Below are positions 17,330 through 26,852 of a stretch of 62,718 nt of DNA, piece after piece. Within the stretch, counting starts at the first letter, position 1, and each line of letters opens with the position of its first letter. Under the pieces are notes generated by a model that saw nothing but the letters and a program-made list of their open reading frames with translations, ran no database searches and had not been told where the DNA came from. Where the stretch lies: the NCBI GenBank assembly GCA_027619225.1, contig JAQCFW010000013.1, positions 1 to 62,718 of the forward strand. Direction: 5' to 3'. A program made the translations under genes and the position numbers. Origin of the DNA: Bacteroidota bacterium (GTDB lineage: Bacteria > Bacteroidota > Bacteroidia > Flavobacteriales_D > Sanyastnellaceae).

Positions 17330-18349
17330 TTATTTGTCGTCTAAAGATTCGGGAAGTAAAGAATCAATAAAATCTAATGGATGAAAATCCTGTAGATTCT
17401 CCATCTTTTCTCCTACTCCTATGTAATGTACTGGGATTTTAATCTGATCACATACCGCAAGCACAGCGCCTCCTTTTGCTGTTCCATCTAGTTTTGTTAA
17501 AATGAGACCTGTAATATCTGTAGCTTTAGAAAATTGTGTAGCTTGAACAAGTGCGTTTTGGCCTGTTGAACCATCTATAACTAACCAAACCTCATGAGGC
17601 GCACCAGGAACTATCTTGTCCATAACCGACTTGATTTTCGTCAGCTCAGACATAAGTCCAACTTTATTATGCAGACGTCCTGCTGTGTCAACAATCACAA
17701 CATCAATATCATTCGCTTTTGCTGACTCAAGAGTATCGTACGCCACAGCTGCAGGATCTGCTCCCATACCTTGAGAAATAACCGGCACGCCAACTCGATC
17801 ACCCCATATTTTCAATTGTTCTACCGCTGCAGCTCTAAAAGTGTCTGCCGCGCCCAACATCACCTTTTTACCTTCACTTTTATACCTGTGAGCAAGCTTC
17901 CCAATACTGGTTGTCTTTCCCACACCATTAACACCGACTACTAAAATCACTGCTGGACCATCTCCAGAATCTATTTCGTCTACAGAGAACACGGAATGAT
18001 TTGTTAATGCATGCCCGATATCGTCTCCAACCAACAGATGGGCAATTTCTTCTCTGAGCATATTTATCAACTCTGACTGATCAAGGTACGCCTCCCAAAC
18101 AGCCCGCTTTCTTAATCGCTCAATGATACGCTCCGTTGTATCCACCCCTACATCTGACATCATTAGAGCTTCCTCTAAATCTTCTAGCAAATCCTCATCA
18201 ATTTTACGACGGCCACTAAACACCTTCGCAATCCTACTTATGACACTTTTTTTAGACTTTTCAAGCCCAGCATCTAAAGATGCCTTTTTCTCAACCTGTT
18301 CTGCAGATTGGTTTTTATTTTTTCCGAATAGTCGTTTAAAAAAACTCAT
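17330..18349 (-). CDS. ftsY: Signal recognition particle receptor FtsY
   Basis: This 339-residue GTPase docks the SRP-ribosome complex at the inner membrane for co-translational insertion. A short charged N-terminus takes the place of the long acidic A domain of E. coli. The NG domain shows GVNGVGKTTSIGKLA (P-loop, about 143-157), DTAGRL (about 222) and TKLDGTAKGG (about 285-294). It is the first gene of the ftsY-rimO-queE run, and upstream lies a hairpin terminator for the DUF4295 gene at 18364-18396. Confidence 0.96.
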   Translation of the reverse strand: MSFFKRLFGKNKNQSAEQVEKKASLDAGLEKSKKSVISRIAKVFSGRRKIDEDLLEDLEEALMMSDVGVDTTERIIERLRKRAVWEAYLDQSELINMLREEIAHLLVGDDIGHALTNHSVFSVDEIDSGDGPAVILVVGVNGVGKTTSIGKLAHRYKSEGKKVMLGAADTFRAAAVEQLKIWGDRVGVPVISQGMGADPAAVAYDTLESAKANDIDVVIVDTAGRLHNKVGLMSELTKIKSVMDKIVPGAPHEVWLVIDGSTGQNALVQATQFSKATDITGLILTKLDGTAKGGAVLAVCDQIKIPVHYIGVGEKMENLQDFHPLDFIDSLLPESLDDK

Positions 18350-18363
18350 GTTAGTCCTTGTTC

Positions 18364-18396
18364 AAAAAAAAAGGCCGACTCAAAGAAGAGCCAGCC
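18364..18396 (-). terminator. Terminator after the DUF4295 gene
   Basis: On the minus strand GGCTGGCTC and GAGTCGGCC pair (two G-U) around loop TTCTTT, followed by nine T. It separates rpmG-DUF4295 from ftsY, although read-through into ftsY is possible. Confidence 0.8.
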
Positions 18397-18435
18397 AAAG
18401 TCAGTAAAGCATGGCGGTTGCCATTCATTAATAAA

Positions 18436-18588
18436 TTACTTCGCGAAGAAGTCCGTTACTTTATCGTTGTGAACTATTTGCTCTACAAATGAGTATGCAC
18501 CTGATTTCTCACTGCGCACCATTTTAATCACTTTAGTGTGTTGCTTTCCTCCACCAGTCTGGAGCGACGCTACTACTTTCTTAGCCAT
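18436..18588 (-). CDS. DUF4295 small protein
   Basis: This short ORF codes for 50 residues starting MAKKVVASLQTGGGKQHTK and ending KVTDFFAK. It is a small basic protein of the DUF4295 family, conserved next to rpmG and ftsY in Bacteroidota and thought to be ribosome-associated; that link is contextual. It starts 18 nt after the rpmG stop and is followed by a strong terminator. No promoter of its own is seen. Confidence 0.88.
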   Translation of the reverse strand: MAKKVVASLQTGGGKQHTKVIKMVRSEKSGAYSFVEQIVHNDKVTDFFAK

Positions 18589-18606
18589 AGTATTACAGTT
18601 TCAGGG

Positions 18607-18789
18607 TTATTTAATTTCTTTATGCAATGTGTTCTTACGCAACACAGGGTTGAACTTCTTAAGTTCAAGACGATCAGGTGTGTTCTTCCTGTTCTTCGTT
18701 GTCACATAACGTGACGTACCAGGCTTGCCTGAGTCTTTATGCTCAGTACATTCAAGGATTACTTGTACACGGTTGCCTTTCTTGGCCAT
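18607..18789 (-). CDS. rpmG: 50S ribosomal protein L33
   Basis: The frame stays open to 18894, but the true start is ATG 18789 ([18 protein letters not shown]), giving 60 residues, which is normal for L33. The remaining sequence, [20 protein letters not shown] and [14 protein letters not shown], is typical of L33, a component of the large ribosomal subunit. Only one Cys is present, so this is a zinc-free type. A consensus -7 box lies 19 nt upstream. The usual partner rpmB is not adjacent here; ftsK lies upstream on the other strand. Confidence 0.95.
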   Translation of the reverse strand: MAKKGNRVQVILECTEHKDSGKPGTSRYVTTKNRKNTPDRLELKKFNPVLRKNTLHKEIK

Positions 18790-18808
18790 AGCTTCAATAA
18801 TTGGAGGG

Positions 18809-18816
18809 CAAAGATA
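18809..18816 (-). promoter_or_regulatory. -7 box of rpmG
   Basis: TATCTTTG on the minus strand matches TAnnTTTG and ends 19 nt before the rpmG ATG, leaving a normal short leader. It lies within the frame extension upstream of rpmG, which supports the 18789 start. Confidence 0.6.
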
Positions 18817-18952
18817 GTTAAACTTTACTTGAATCACCCATGATTCAAACACTAAACTATCATTCATCAGATTTGAACACTTACAAGTGAACAAGCACTC
18901 AAAAAAGTACTATAAGCACTACCTGTACCGTTTATTTTTACAAATTAGCACC

Positions 18953-21496
18953 ATGCAAACCTTACACCTCTCCTCTTCTAGTCCTAATGACAAACCAGCT
19001 CGCAATGTTCGCAAATCAGCGGAATCAAACGAAAACGATAAAAAGTCGATAAAAAAGAGCACATGGTTTACTTTACCTCAATTCTTCAGAAACACATGGG
19101 ATGACGAGAGGGTGAGATCGGCTACCGGACTATTCCTTTTAGGGATTTCAGCATTTTTATTGCTCAGCACCATTTCATCGATTTTTTCTGGCACATCCGA
19201 CATGCTACTCATTAGTTCTGATAGCACCACAATACCGGCGCACAATCTTGGAGGTAAGCTCGGCGCACTTGTGGGACATTATTTGGTGAGGAATACCTTT
19301 GGATTTGGGTTCCTTGCAATACCCCTAATTTTGATACTTATAGGCTTTAATGCACTGACTGGAAAAATGCTGCTTCCATTTTGGAAAACGACCATCTGGA
19401 TGCTTGCCGCTATGGTAATTTTACCATGGACTGTCGGATTTTTCTTTCTCGAGCAAATACAAAACTCTGTTGAGATCACCATGCATATCGGAGATCATGT
19501 CATCGGAGGAGCTTCGAGGTTTTTGCTTCAAACAACCAATTACTATTTAGAAAAAACAGGGAGTACTATTGCAATCCTCATCATTTATTTAACCACTGGT
19601 TATTATTTTTTTCCCCGCTGGCATAAGGGAATTAATTGGACGAAATTAGACATACGGAAAGGGTTTACAAAAATTCTCTCATATTTCTCAGCTAACAGAG
19701 ATGAGTTCATGGAGGATACATCAGAAGAAACACCTGTTGCCAACACGTTTACTACTCCAACTAAAAATGAAGATTCACTTGACAGTTTGGTGGATGACTT
19801 AGTTGATCAAGAAACCCTACCGGATTTGAATCCTGTAGTTAAGAAAGAGAGCACAGAAACAAGTGTTGAGGAGGAGGGGCTAGATTTAGAGGTGAAAGAG
19901 AAAAAGGAGGAAGCTTCACTTGGCAATAAGGAAGTAAATAAACTGACTCGGGAATTTGGGGAGTATGACCCTACATTAGAGCTAGGCTCGTTTAAGTTTC
20001 CTAACCTCGAACACTTAGCAGACCATGGAGATGGCAAGCATATGGTGAGTGATGAGGAGCTCGAAGTGAATAAGAATAAGATTCTGAATACATTACGTAA
20101 TTTCAGTATAGAGGTTGATAAAATTCAGGCTGAGGTAGGGCCTACGGTTACACTCTATGAAATTGTCCCCGCTCCTGGAATTAGAATTTCGAAGATTAAG
20201 AATCTAGAAGACGACATCGCATTGAGTTTAGCAGCGTTAGGGATTAGAATTATTGCTCCAATTCCAGGTCGAGGAACCATCGGCATTGAGGTCCCTAATT
20301 CTAAGCCTGATGTTGTGAGTATGCTCACTCTTATTAAGTCACATAAATTCCAAAACTCCGACTACGAACTCCCGATAGCCCTAGGTAAAACAATCTCTAA
20401 CGAGACATACGTTTTCGATTTGGCAAAGATGCCACACCTGCTAATGGCCGGAGCTACCGGGCAGGGTAAATCCGTGGGACTTAACGCTATGCTTGTCAGC
20501 CTACTTTACCGCAAGCACCCAAGCGCACTGAAATTTGTACTTGTAGATCCTAAGAAAGTGGAACTTTCTGTTTACAACAAAATTTCCAGACATTACTTAG
20601 CCCAACTGCCTGATGCGGAAGAAGCCATCATCACGGACACTGACAAAGTAGTTGCGACTTTAAACTCCCTTTGTAAGGAAATGGACCAACGCTATGACCT
20701 TCTTAAAGATGCAGAGTGTAGAAATTTGAAGGAATACAATCAAAAATTTAAATCCAGAAAAATTATCCCTGACACATGTAAGGACTTGCATCCGGAACGT
20801 GGTCATCACTACCTACCGTATATCGTACTCGTAGTAGACGAATTTGCGGATCTTATTATGACCGCTGGAAAAGAGATTGAAACGCCAATTGCCAGATTAG
20901 CTCAACTTGCCAGAGCCATCGGAATTCACTTAATCATAGCCACGCAACGTCCTTCCGTCAATATCATCACGGGGACCATCAAGGCGAACTTCCCGGCGAG
21001 GGTTGCTTTCCGAGTTACTTCGAAAATTGACTCGCGAACCATCCTAGATTCTGGAGGTGCGGATCAGCTGATAGGTCGCGGAGACATGCTTATGAGCACC
21101 GGTAACGAGCTTATTCGCTTGCAATGTGGGTTTGTGGACACGCCTGAAGTGGAATCAATTTGCAATTATATCGGAGGCCAAAGGAGTTTTCCAACAGTTT
21201 TCGAACTCCCTGAGTTTGTTAGCGAAAAAACAGATCGCGGAGCGACATCTGTTGAGGAAAGAGATAAGTTGTTCATAGAGGCAGCCCATATCATTGTGAT
21301 GCACCAACAAGGATCTACTTCTTTACTACAGAGGAAACTCAAGCTGGGATACAACAGAGCAGGAAGATTAGTCGACCAATTAGAAGATGCAGGAATCATC
21401 GGTCCTTTTGAAGGATCTAAGGCCAGGAAGGTCTTGGTGCCGGATGCAGTGAGTTTGGAACAGATATTGCATAGATCGTTTGACGGCCAAGAATAA
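18953..21496 (+). CDS. ftsK: DNA translocase FtsK
   Basis: This 847-residue translocase moves chromosome dimers to the septum and activates XerCD at dif. The frame opens at 18887; I prefer ATG 18953 because the extra 22 residues look non-conserved and AAATTAG-CACC precedes this ATG as at other starts here. About four membrane helices lie at residues 45-205, an acidic linker at 235-345, then the RecA-like motor with Walker A GATGQGKSV (near 500) and Walker B VVDEFADLI (near 627). A C-terminal gamma winged helix follows (about 775-847, QLEDAGIIGP). The gene ends 6 nt before lolA. Confidence 0.95.
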   Translation: MQTLHLSSSSPNDKPARNVRKSAESNENDKKSIKKSTWFTLPQFFRNTWDDERVRSATGLFLLGISAFLLLSTISSIFSGTSDMLLISSDSTTIPAHNLGGKLGALVGHYLVRNTFGFGFLAIPLILILIGFNALTGKMLLPFWKTTIWMLAAMVILPWTVGFFFLEQIQNSVEITMHIGDHVIGGASRFLLQTTNYYLEKTGSTIAILIIYLTTGYYFFPRWHKGINWTKLDIRKGFTKILSYFSANRDEFMEDTSEETPVANTFTTPTKNEDSLDSLVDDLVDQETLPDLNPVVKKESTETSVEEEGLDLEVKEKKEEASLGNKEVNKLTREFGEYDPTLELGSFKFPNLEHLADHGDGKHMVSDEELEVNKNKILNTLRNFSIEVDKIQAEVGPTVTLYEIVPAPGIRISKIKNLEDDIALSLAALGIRIIAPIPGRGTIGIEVPNSKPDVVSMLTLIKSHKFQNSDYELPIALGKTISNETYVFDLAKMPHLLMAGATGQGKSVGLNAMLVSLLYRKHPSALKFVLVDPKKVELSVYNKISRHYLAQLPDAEEAIITDTDKVVATLNSLCKEMDQRYDLLKDAECRNLKEYNQKFKSRKIIPDTCKDLHPERGHHYLPYIVLVVDEFADLIMTAGKEIETPIARLAQLARAIGIHLIIATQRPSVNIITGTIKANFPARVAFRVTSKIDSRTILDSGGADQLIGRGDMLMSTGNELIRLQCGFVDTPEVESICNYIGGQRSFPTVFELPEFVSEKTDRGATSVEERDKLFIEAAHIIVMHQQGSTSLLQRKLKLGYNRAGRLVDQLEDAGIIGPFEGSKARKVLVPDAVSLEQILHRSFDGQE

Positions 21497-21502
21497 ATTA
21501 TT

Positions 21503-22153
21503 ATGAAAAGAATTTTTACCAGCATATTGCTATCTCTCAGCTTCATCATTTCAGGTACAGCACAAGATGCGGATGCTCTTCTGTCTAAACTCAGTGAGAA
21601 CGCAACAACATTTGGTTCTATAGATGCTACTTACACATCCAAGATGGTGGATGTGAAGAGTAATTTCGAAGAGACATTGAACGGATACATACAAATCGAA
21701 GACAACAAATTCAAGCTCGATTTGGGTGAGTTTGTAATCATCTCTGACGGAGGCTCGGTTTGGACTTACGAGAAAGAAACAAATGACTGCTACATCGAAG
21801 ATCTAGAAATGCTCGCTGAACAAGGAATATATCCTACAAAAATCTTCACTATCTGGGAGGACGATTTTAAGAACGAGTGGATGGGAATTCGTACACTCGA
21901 AGGTCGTGAACTCGTTCAGGTTAACCTTTACCCTTCTGGGGCAGATGCATCTGAAAAGGCATATCATACAATACAACTCTTTATTGACGAGAGCGCTTTA
22001 GAGGTGGTTCAATTGGTTATTAAGGGGAGATCTGGAGTAGATACAGACTACCATATTAACAGCTTTAAAACCGGTATGAATATTCCAGCTTCGAATTTCT
22101 TCTTTACTGAATCTGATTTCCCCGGAGTTACAATGATCGACAATCGTATTTAA
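21503..22153 (+). CDS. lolA: Outer-membrane lipoprotein carrier LolA-like
   Basis: This 216-residue periplasmic protein has a signal peptide ending near residue 20 (IISGTAQ). The mature part fits the LolA half-barrel: LSKLSENATTFGSIDATYTS, GYIQIEDNKFKLDLG, then ISDGGSVWTYEKE near 90. LolA carries lipoproteins from the inner to the outer membrane, consistent with the many lipoproteins of this lineage. Co-transcription with ftsK (6-nt gap) is common in Bacteroidota. It converges on the next gene with a 4-nt overlap of stops. Confidence 0.88.
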   Translation: MKRIFTSILLSLSFIISGTAQDADALLSKLSENATTFGSIDATYTSKMVDVKSNFEETLNGYIQIEDNKFKLDLGEFVIISDGGSVWTYEKETNDCYIEDLEMLAEQGIYPTKIFTIWEDDFKNEWMGIRTLEGRELVQVNLYPSGADASEKAYHTIQLFIDESALEVVQLVIKGRSGVDTDYHINSFKTGMNIPASNFFFTESDFPGVTMIDNRI

Positions 22154-23475
22154 TCTCTGGCGTGTGGATTTCTTGGATTGTACTCCTTAAAGGGTCTTAG
22201 AGGATCTATGAAGAACCCATCTTCATCAATTTCAGGCACGATAAACTCATGCAAGCTCACAAGTGTGTCGGTTTGACACCAATGACCATGATTAAAGGTT
22301 TCTAAACTCCAGCTTTTATTAACGTAACCACCAAATTGCTGAAGTTGCTCCCAATCGTATTGAGTTTCTATGGGCTGAGGTAAAACAGAATAATCCATTT
22401 CTCCCAACTCCCTCTCTAACTTCCTCTTAAATGCATCTAAAAACGCATCGTGAGCGTTTAAAACGTACTTAGAAGGATCGGTTTTATACATTAACCTAAA
22501 TTGTTGAACGGCATTGATGGTCGTTGAATCACTCCAATCAATAGAACCACTAACTGGAATAGTAAGGTGTGTACGTTCTAAAAACTTAACGTCAATAAAT
22601 CCCAAATCTCTAATCTCAGAGTTAGAGTAGACATAGATTTGAGAGGAGTCATTCATTTGGACTTCTACCAGAAGGTTAGAGAGCATAGAGCGCGCAGAAC
22701 GCCCAGCAACAGACACGACGATATTTCTCTTATAAAAATCAATCTTTTCAGCCAAAGAACCCACCGAGTTTCGAGTCCCATGAACTGTGTCGAACATGAG
22801 AGTTTCGGAAATGACAGTCATCTGAGAAATATCTGATTTCGCTGTATCAAGTTTATTCTTTAAAGTCGATAAGAAATAATTTTCCATCTTTGAATCGGTT
22901 CCACCAGCCATAACAAATATGATATTGTCATTTGAGTGCTTAGAAACCAAATCTTCTATCACAAGATCTATTGCAAAAGGCTCAGAAGGAACAATAGATC
23001 GAATGGCATCAGAACCCATTAACATATTCTCATTTACCTGGGTTAAAATGACGTGATCGGCTCCTGCACGTTCTATCATTCTAAGACTTCTAGACAATTG
23101 ATTCTGTTGCAGAGGGCCGAAGACAGCATCTTTCCCAATCAAATCCTCACTCAGCCACAATGGGTTACCTAAAGAATCAACCACTTCATCAAAAAATGAC
23201 AATTCGATATTATATCCTTGATTTTTCAATCTTTCAGACGCCCATCTTATTCCATTGATATTATCTACGGCAATTTCACGCATCCTTAACTCCTTTCTAG
23301 GAATCGGCATACCAGTGACAACTTCCAATTGACTGAAAAATGGCAAAAAAGCAACAGCTCGGAAGTCAACCAAATCAATTTCAGATGAATCTTGAGCTAT
23401 TTGTGTTTGGGACACTCCCGATTTGTGTGCTAAAAAACACATCACAATCACTAAACAAAATCTTACTACTCCCAT
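22150..23475 (-). CDS. Periplasmic-binding-like protein downstream of guaA
   Basis: This 441-residue protein has a signal peptide ([20 protein letters not shown], cleavage near 20-22). The body has the alternating alpha/beta layout of type I periplasmic binding proteins ([39 protein letters not shown]). In relatives after guaA, such proteins often carry N-terminal LysM domains, which I do not see here. No ligand can be named. Its start overlaps the guaA stop by 10 nt, so it belongs to the guaA transcript. A role in envelope or peptidoglycan sensing is inference only. Confidence 0.65.
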   Translation of the reverse strand: MGVVRFCLVIVMCFLAHKSGVSQTQIAQDSSEIDLVDFRAVAFLPFFSQLEVVTGMPIPRKELRMREIAVDNINGIRWASERLKNQGYNIELSFFDEVVDSLGNPLWLSEDLIGKDAVFGPLQQNQLSRSLRMIERAGADHVILTQVNENMLMGSDAIRSIVPSEPFAIDLVIEDLVSKHSNDNIIFVMAGGTDSKMENYFLSTLKNKLDTAKSDISQMTVISETLMFDTVHGTRNSVGSLAEKIDFYKRNIVVSVAGRSARSMLSNLLVEVQMNDSSQIYVYSNSEIRDLGFIDVKFLERTHLTIPVSGSIDWSDSTTINAVQQFRLMYKTDPSKYVLNAHDAFLDAFKRKLERELGEMDYSVLPQPIETQYDWEQLQQFGGYVNKSWSLETFNHGHWCQTDTLVSLHEFIVPEIDEDGFFIDPLRPFKEYNPRNPHARD

Positions 23476-25019
23476 TCTATGGTTGCTGGTGGTTTCGAGC
23501 TAATATCGTAAACAACTCGATTAACTCCACGTACTTTATTGATTATATCGTTCGAAACCTTTGCTAAAAACTCATAAGGGAGGTGAACCCAGTCTGCTGT
23601 CATACCGTCAGTGGAAGAAACTGCTCTAAGAGCTACCGCGCTCTCATACGTTCTTTCATCTCCCATAACACCTACAGATTGAACGGGCAACAGCATAGCT
23701 CCTGCTTGCCAAACCTCATCATATAACCCAGCATCCTTCAGCCCGTTTATAAATATCGCATCAACCTCCTGAAGAACGCGAACCTTCTCAGCAGTAACAT
23801 CTCCTAAGATCCTAATCCCAAGCCCCGGACCAGGAAAAGGATGGCGTGCAAGTAAACTAGCTTTAATACCTAAAGCTTTACCCACTCTTCTCACCTCATC
23901 TTTAAAAATTAAACGAAGTGGTTCAACAACTTTAAGCGTCATATAATCGGGAAGACCACCCACATTGTGATGACTCTTGATGGTCGCTGAAGGCCCTCCT
24001 GTCGCGCTAATAGATTCAATCACATCGGGGTATATCGTTCCCTGACCTAACCAATTCACTCCCTCCACTTCTTTTGATGCCTCATCGAATACCTCAACAA
24101 AAACTCTACCTATGGCTTTGCGCTTTAGCTCTGGATCTGTAAGATTTTCTAGGGCATGTAAGAATTTAGCTCCTGCCCTCACTCCTTTCACATTTAACCC
24201 CATATGCTCGTACCCCTTCAGAACTTCTTCAAACTCGTTTTTACGCAGCAGACCGTTGTCCACGAAAATGCAGTGAAGCCTGTCACCGATCGCTTTGTGA
24301 AGCAGAATTGAAGCTACAGTCGAATCTACGCCACCAGAAAGGCCGAGTATCACCTTATCCGTTTCTCCGATCTCTTCTTTTAATGACTTAATCGTTGAAT
24401 CTGCAAAATTATCAGGAGTCCATTCTCCTACGCATCCACAGATTCCATGAATGAAATTGCTGATTAAGGTAGGACCTTCAGTAGAGTGAAATACTTCAGG
24501 ATGGAATTGTATACCCCAAACCTGCTCGTTCATCACCTTAAATCCGGCGTACTCAACATCAGATGTGCTACAGATTGTTTGAAAATCTGATCCTGTATCA
24601 AGAATCGTATCCCCATGACTCATCCAAACCTGAGAGTCTAAAGTCATATTCTTCAATAGTTCATCTTCAGTGTTTACCATACACAGATTCGCTCGACCAT
24701 ATTCTCTGGTATCGCTTGCCTGCACATCTCCTCCATTTGTGTAAGCAAGGTATTGGGCTCCATAACACACTCCCAGGAGTGGAACCTTACCGACAATCAT
24801 TGAAAGATCAGGGTTTGGCGCATTCTCTTCTCTCACACTATACGGAGAACCCGATAGAATAACACCCTTGCAGCCTTCAGGCAGACCATCAAATTTATTC
24901 CATGGAATTATTTCAGAAAACACATTTACTTCTCGTACTCTCCTAGCTATAAGCTGAGTATACTGTGAGCCGAAGTCGAGAATAAGAATATTTTCAGAAC
25001 TAGGACGTAGATCAGACAT
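23466..25019 (-). CDS. guaA: GMP synthase (glutamine-hydrolysing)
   Basis: This 517-residue enzyme converts XMP to GMP with ATP and glutamine. The class I glutaminase domain (about 1-200) has [10 protein letters not shown] with nucleophile Cys near 83 and FHPEVFHS with the catalytic His. The ATP pyrophosphatase domain carries the PP-loop [11 protein letters not shown] (near 230), and the C-terminal dimerisation domain ends in PPATIEWE as usual. Length and order are normal for bacterial GuaA. The gene is divergent from maf with about 100 bp between. No guanine riboswitch was recognised upstream. Confidence 0.97.
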   Translation of the reverse strand: MSDLRPSSENILILDFGSQYTQLIARRVREVNVFSEIIPWNKFDGLPEGCKGVILSGSPYSVREENAPNPDLSMIVGKVPLLGVCYGAQYLAYTNGGDVQASDTREYGRANLCMVNTEDELLKNMTLDSQVWMSHGDTILDTGSDFQTICSTSDVEYAGFKVMNEQVWGIQFHPEVFHSTEGPTLISNFIHGICGCVGEWTPDNFADSTIKSLKEEIGETDKVILGLSGGVDSTVASILLHKAIGDRLHCIFVDNGLLRKNEFEEVLKGYEHMGLNVKGVRAGAKFLHALENLTDPELKRKAIGRVFVEVFDEASKEVEGVNWLGQGTIYPDVIESISATGGPSATIKSHHNVGGLPDYMTLKVVEPLRLIFKDEVRRVGKALGIKASLLARHPFPGPGLGIRILGDVTAEKVRVLQEVDAIFINGLKDAGLYDEVWQAGAMLLPVQSVGVMGDERTYESAVALRAVSSTDGMTADWVHLPYEFLAKVSNDIINKVRGVNRVVYDISSKPPATIEWE

Positions 25020-25118
25020 GCTCGTTGTTTGAGAATTTAATACGGTGCGAAGTTAGCAATTGAACTTGCCTAGATAACGACTCTTTTGATTATATCTTTA
25101 GAATCAAATTGATCACCT

Positions 25119-25712
25119 ATGCTATACCCTAACCTCGTTTCAAAACGTGTCATCTTAGCTTCTAAAAGCCCCAGGCGTTTAGAACTTGTTCGTGGTTTAG
25201 AAATCGAGCCCGAAGTTATAGTACGAGATATAGACGAAAGCTACCCACCATCAGTTATGGGTGCTGCTGTAGCAGAATACGTAACACGAGCAAAAGCTGC
25301 TGCATTCACTGACATCTTAGGCGTAAACGATGTTATTATAACAGGTGATACCGTAGTGCTATTGGATGATGAAATACTTGAAAAGCCTTCAGATTATGAA
25401 GAGGCGACATTTATGTTGAGAAAACTGAGCGGAAGAACTCACCTTGTAGCCTCAGGAGTAGCAGTCACAACTCTTAGAGATGGAAAAGCTGAGACCTTAT
25501 GTGAAGTGGACACCTGCGAAGTGACATTCGAGGAATTGACAGACGATATGATCTCTCATTATATAGATGATTACAAGCCGTTTGACAAGGCTGGAAGCTA
25601 TGGCGTTCAGGATTTAATAGGCTTTATAGGGGTGAGCTCAATTAACGGCTCCTTCTATACTGTAATGGGACTTCCTGTACATATCCTTCATAGGATGCTA
25701 CAAGAGATTTAA
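25119..25712 (+). CDS. maf: Maf-like nucleotide pyrophosphatase
   Basis: This 197-residue protein of the Maf/HAM1 superfamily hydrolyses dTTP/UTP or modified nucleotides in the cytoplasm, which guards against non-canonical bases and affects septum formation. Signatures are LASKSPRRLELV (residues 13-24), then ITGDTVVLLDDEILEKPSD (near 74-92) with catalytic Asp, and FDKAGSYGVQD (near 155). The start 5 residues before VSKRVILASKSPRR is normal. The stop overlaps the carbonic anhydrase stop region by 15 nt (convergent). Confidence 0.92.
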   Translation: MLYPNLVSKRVILASKSPRRLELVRGLEIEPEVIVRDIDESYPPSVMGAAVAEYVTRAKAAAFTDILGVNDVIITGDTVVLLDDEILEKPSDYEEATFMLRKLSGRTHLVASGVAVTTLRDGKAETLCEVDTCEVTFEELTDDMISHYIDDYKPFDKAGSYGVQDLIGFIGVSSINGSFYTVMGLPVHILHRMLQEI

Positions 25713-26318
25713 TTCAACTTCCCCAGTTTGGACTGAATACATCGCTTTTGCACATTTCAACTCATCGTTATCTACCATTTCCTTAATCACAGGACTGTCA
25801 TGTAGGATCGTATTCAAAGATAGTTGTACGTTTTCAATTGCGACTTCATCTACAAATCGTGAATCATCTGCTGCCACTCCCCTATTCGAAACAATCGATA
25901 TCGCAGGTTTGATCTTGTCTAAAAGACCCGTCAAATTCCCCAATTCCACATTGTTACATGCGCCTTTAACAGCGCCACAGCTTGTGTGTCCCATGACCAC
26001 AATCAATTTTACACCCGCCACTTTACACGCAAATTCTACACTCCCTAAAACGTCTTGATTAATCACATTTCCTGCAACTCGCACACAGAAAATGTCTCCA
26101 ATCCCTTGGTCGAAAATCATCTCCGTCGGCACCCTGGAATCGATACAACTGATAACTACGGCTAATGGAAATTGACCTGTGCTAGTAGCATTAACTTGTT
26201 CTAGTAAATTTCTTGACTTGGAATCTTGATTAACAAATCGTTGATTCCCTTCTTTTAATATCTCTAGTACTTCCTGGGCACTTGACTTTGACTGAATTTC
26301 CTTTGTTGTAACTGACAT
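25698..26318 (-). CDS. Beta-class carbonic anhydrase
   Basis: This 206-residue enzyme interconverts CO2 and bicarbonate using a zinc held by two Cys and one His. Visible ligands and acid pair are VISCIDSRVP (Cys near 57, Asp/Arg dyad) and MGHTSCGAVKGAC (His/Cys near 110-114). There is no obvious signal peptide, so it is probably cytoplasmic. It is divergent from the small acidic protein and SulP transporter genes to the right, which suggests a shared role in inorganic carbon supply. A consensus promoter is seen upstream. Confidence 0.93.
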   Translation of the reverse strand: MSVTTKEIQSKSSAQEVLEILKEGNQRFVNQDSKSRNLLEQVNATSTGQFPLAVVISCIDSRVPTEMIFDQGIGDIFCVRVAGNVINQDVLGSVEFACKVAGVKLIVVMGHTSCGAVKGACNNVELGNLTGLLDKIKPAISIVSNRGVAADDSRFVDEVAIENVQLSLNTILHDSPVIKEMVDNDELKCAKAMYSVQTGEVELNLL

Positions 26319-26336
26319 ATCTGAATTTTAAAAAAA

Positions 26337-26363
26337 CAAATTTAATACATATTTATAAATCAA
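26337..26363 (-). promoter_or_regulatory. Carbonic anhydrase promoter
   Basis: On the minus strand TTG (26361-26363), a 16-nt spacer and TAAATTTG (26337-26344) closely match the consensus. The ATG lies 18 nt after the box. Confidence 0.6.
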
Positions 26364-26451
26364 GTAAAATTTGCATATAAAAATCATGACATCGTTATAC
26401 TTAATTGGCATTTATGTTGAATATTATTCTTTTTTTATGAAGAATTCACCT

Positions 26452-26459
26452 TAATTTTG
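26452..26459 (+). promoter_or_regulatory. -7 box before the 107-aa gene
   Basis: TAATTTTG matches TAnnTTTG and ends 8 nt before the ATG at 26468, leaving a leader of only a few nucleotides. No TTG is correctly spaced upstream. Confidence 0.5.
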
Positions 26460-26467
26460 CCTTCGAA

Positions 26468-26791
26468 ATGATTTCAAAAACTTTTTTAATAATTTCCTTT
26501 CTGCTTGTCAGCTTGATGCTTTTCAGTCAATGCGCATTTTCAATTTCATGGGTGCTCTCTGGTTCACATTTATCGCAAATAGAGAACATTGATCTCACGA
26601 ATAAAACGAGTGAGAATAATGAATCAAATGAAACAGATGCAGAGGATGATACTGAAGAAAAAGAGTTAATCATTATTCATTCAATCAATTCTACAAGCAA
26701 ATTAGAAACTAAAAATGAATCCAATCATATTGATGAATGGACTCAATTTTTGTATTTGGATGTAAAAGGAATCCCTCCTGACTTAAGTTAA
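26468..26791 (+). CDS. Small acidic exported or membrane-anchored protein
   Basis: This 107-residue protein has a hydrophobic N-terminus (LIISFLLVSLMLFSQCAFS) that may be a signal peptide, with a possible lipobox Cys22. A strongly acidic, Asn/Glu/Asp-rich middle (about 40-70) and a short C-terminus with WTQFLYLDVKG follow. It lies 61 nt upstream of the SulP gene on the same strand and faces carbonic anhydrase. The family is not recognised. A role with the transporter is suggested only by position. Confidence 0.55.
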   Translation: MISKTFLIISFLLVSLMLFSQCAFSISWVLSGSHLSQIENIDLTNKTSENNESNETDAEDDTEEKELIIIHSINSTSKLETKNESNHIDEWTQFLYLDVKGIPPDLS

Positions 26792-26852
26792 TCCTTTCGG
26801 TGACTTAATCTAGAACATTTCCTTTTCCTTTTTTTATTCGTTTCATCATGAA

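Noticed and set aside
18790-18894. 35-residue N-terminal extension of rpmG
   Set aside because: It contains the rpmG -7 box and is not L33-like; the [10 protein letters not shown] start is the norm.
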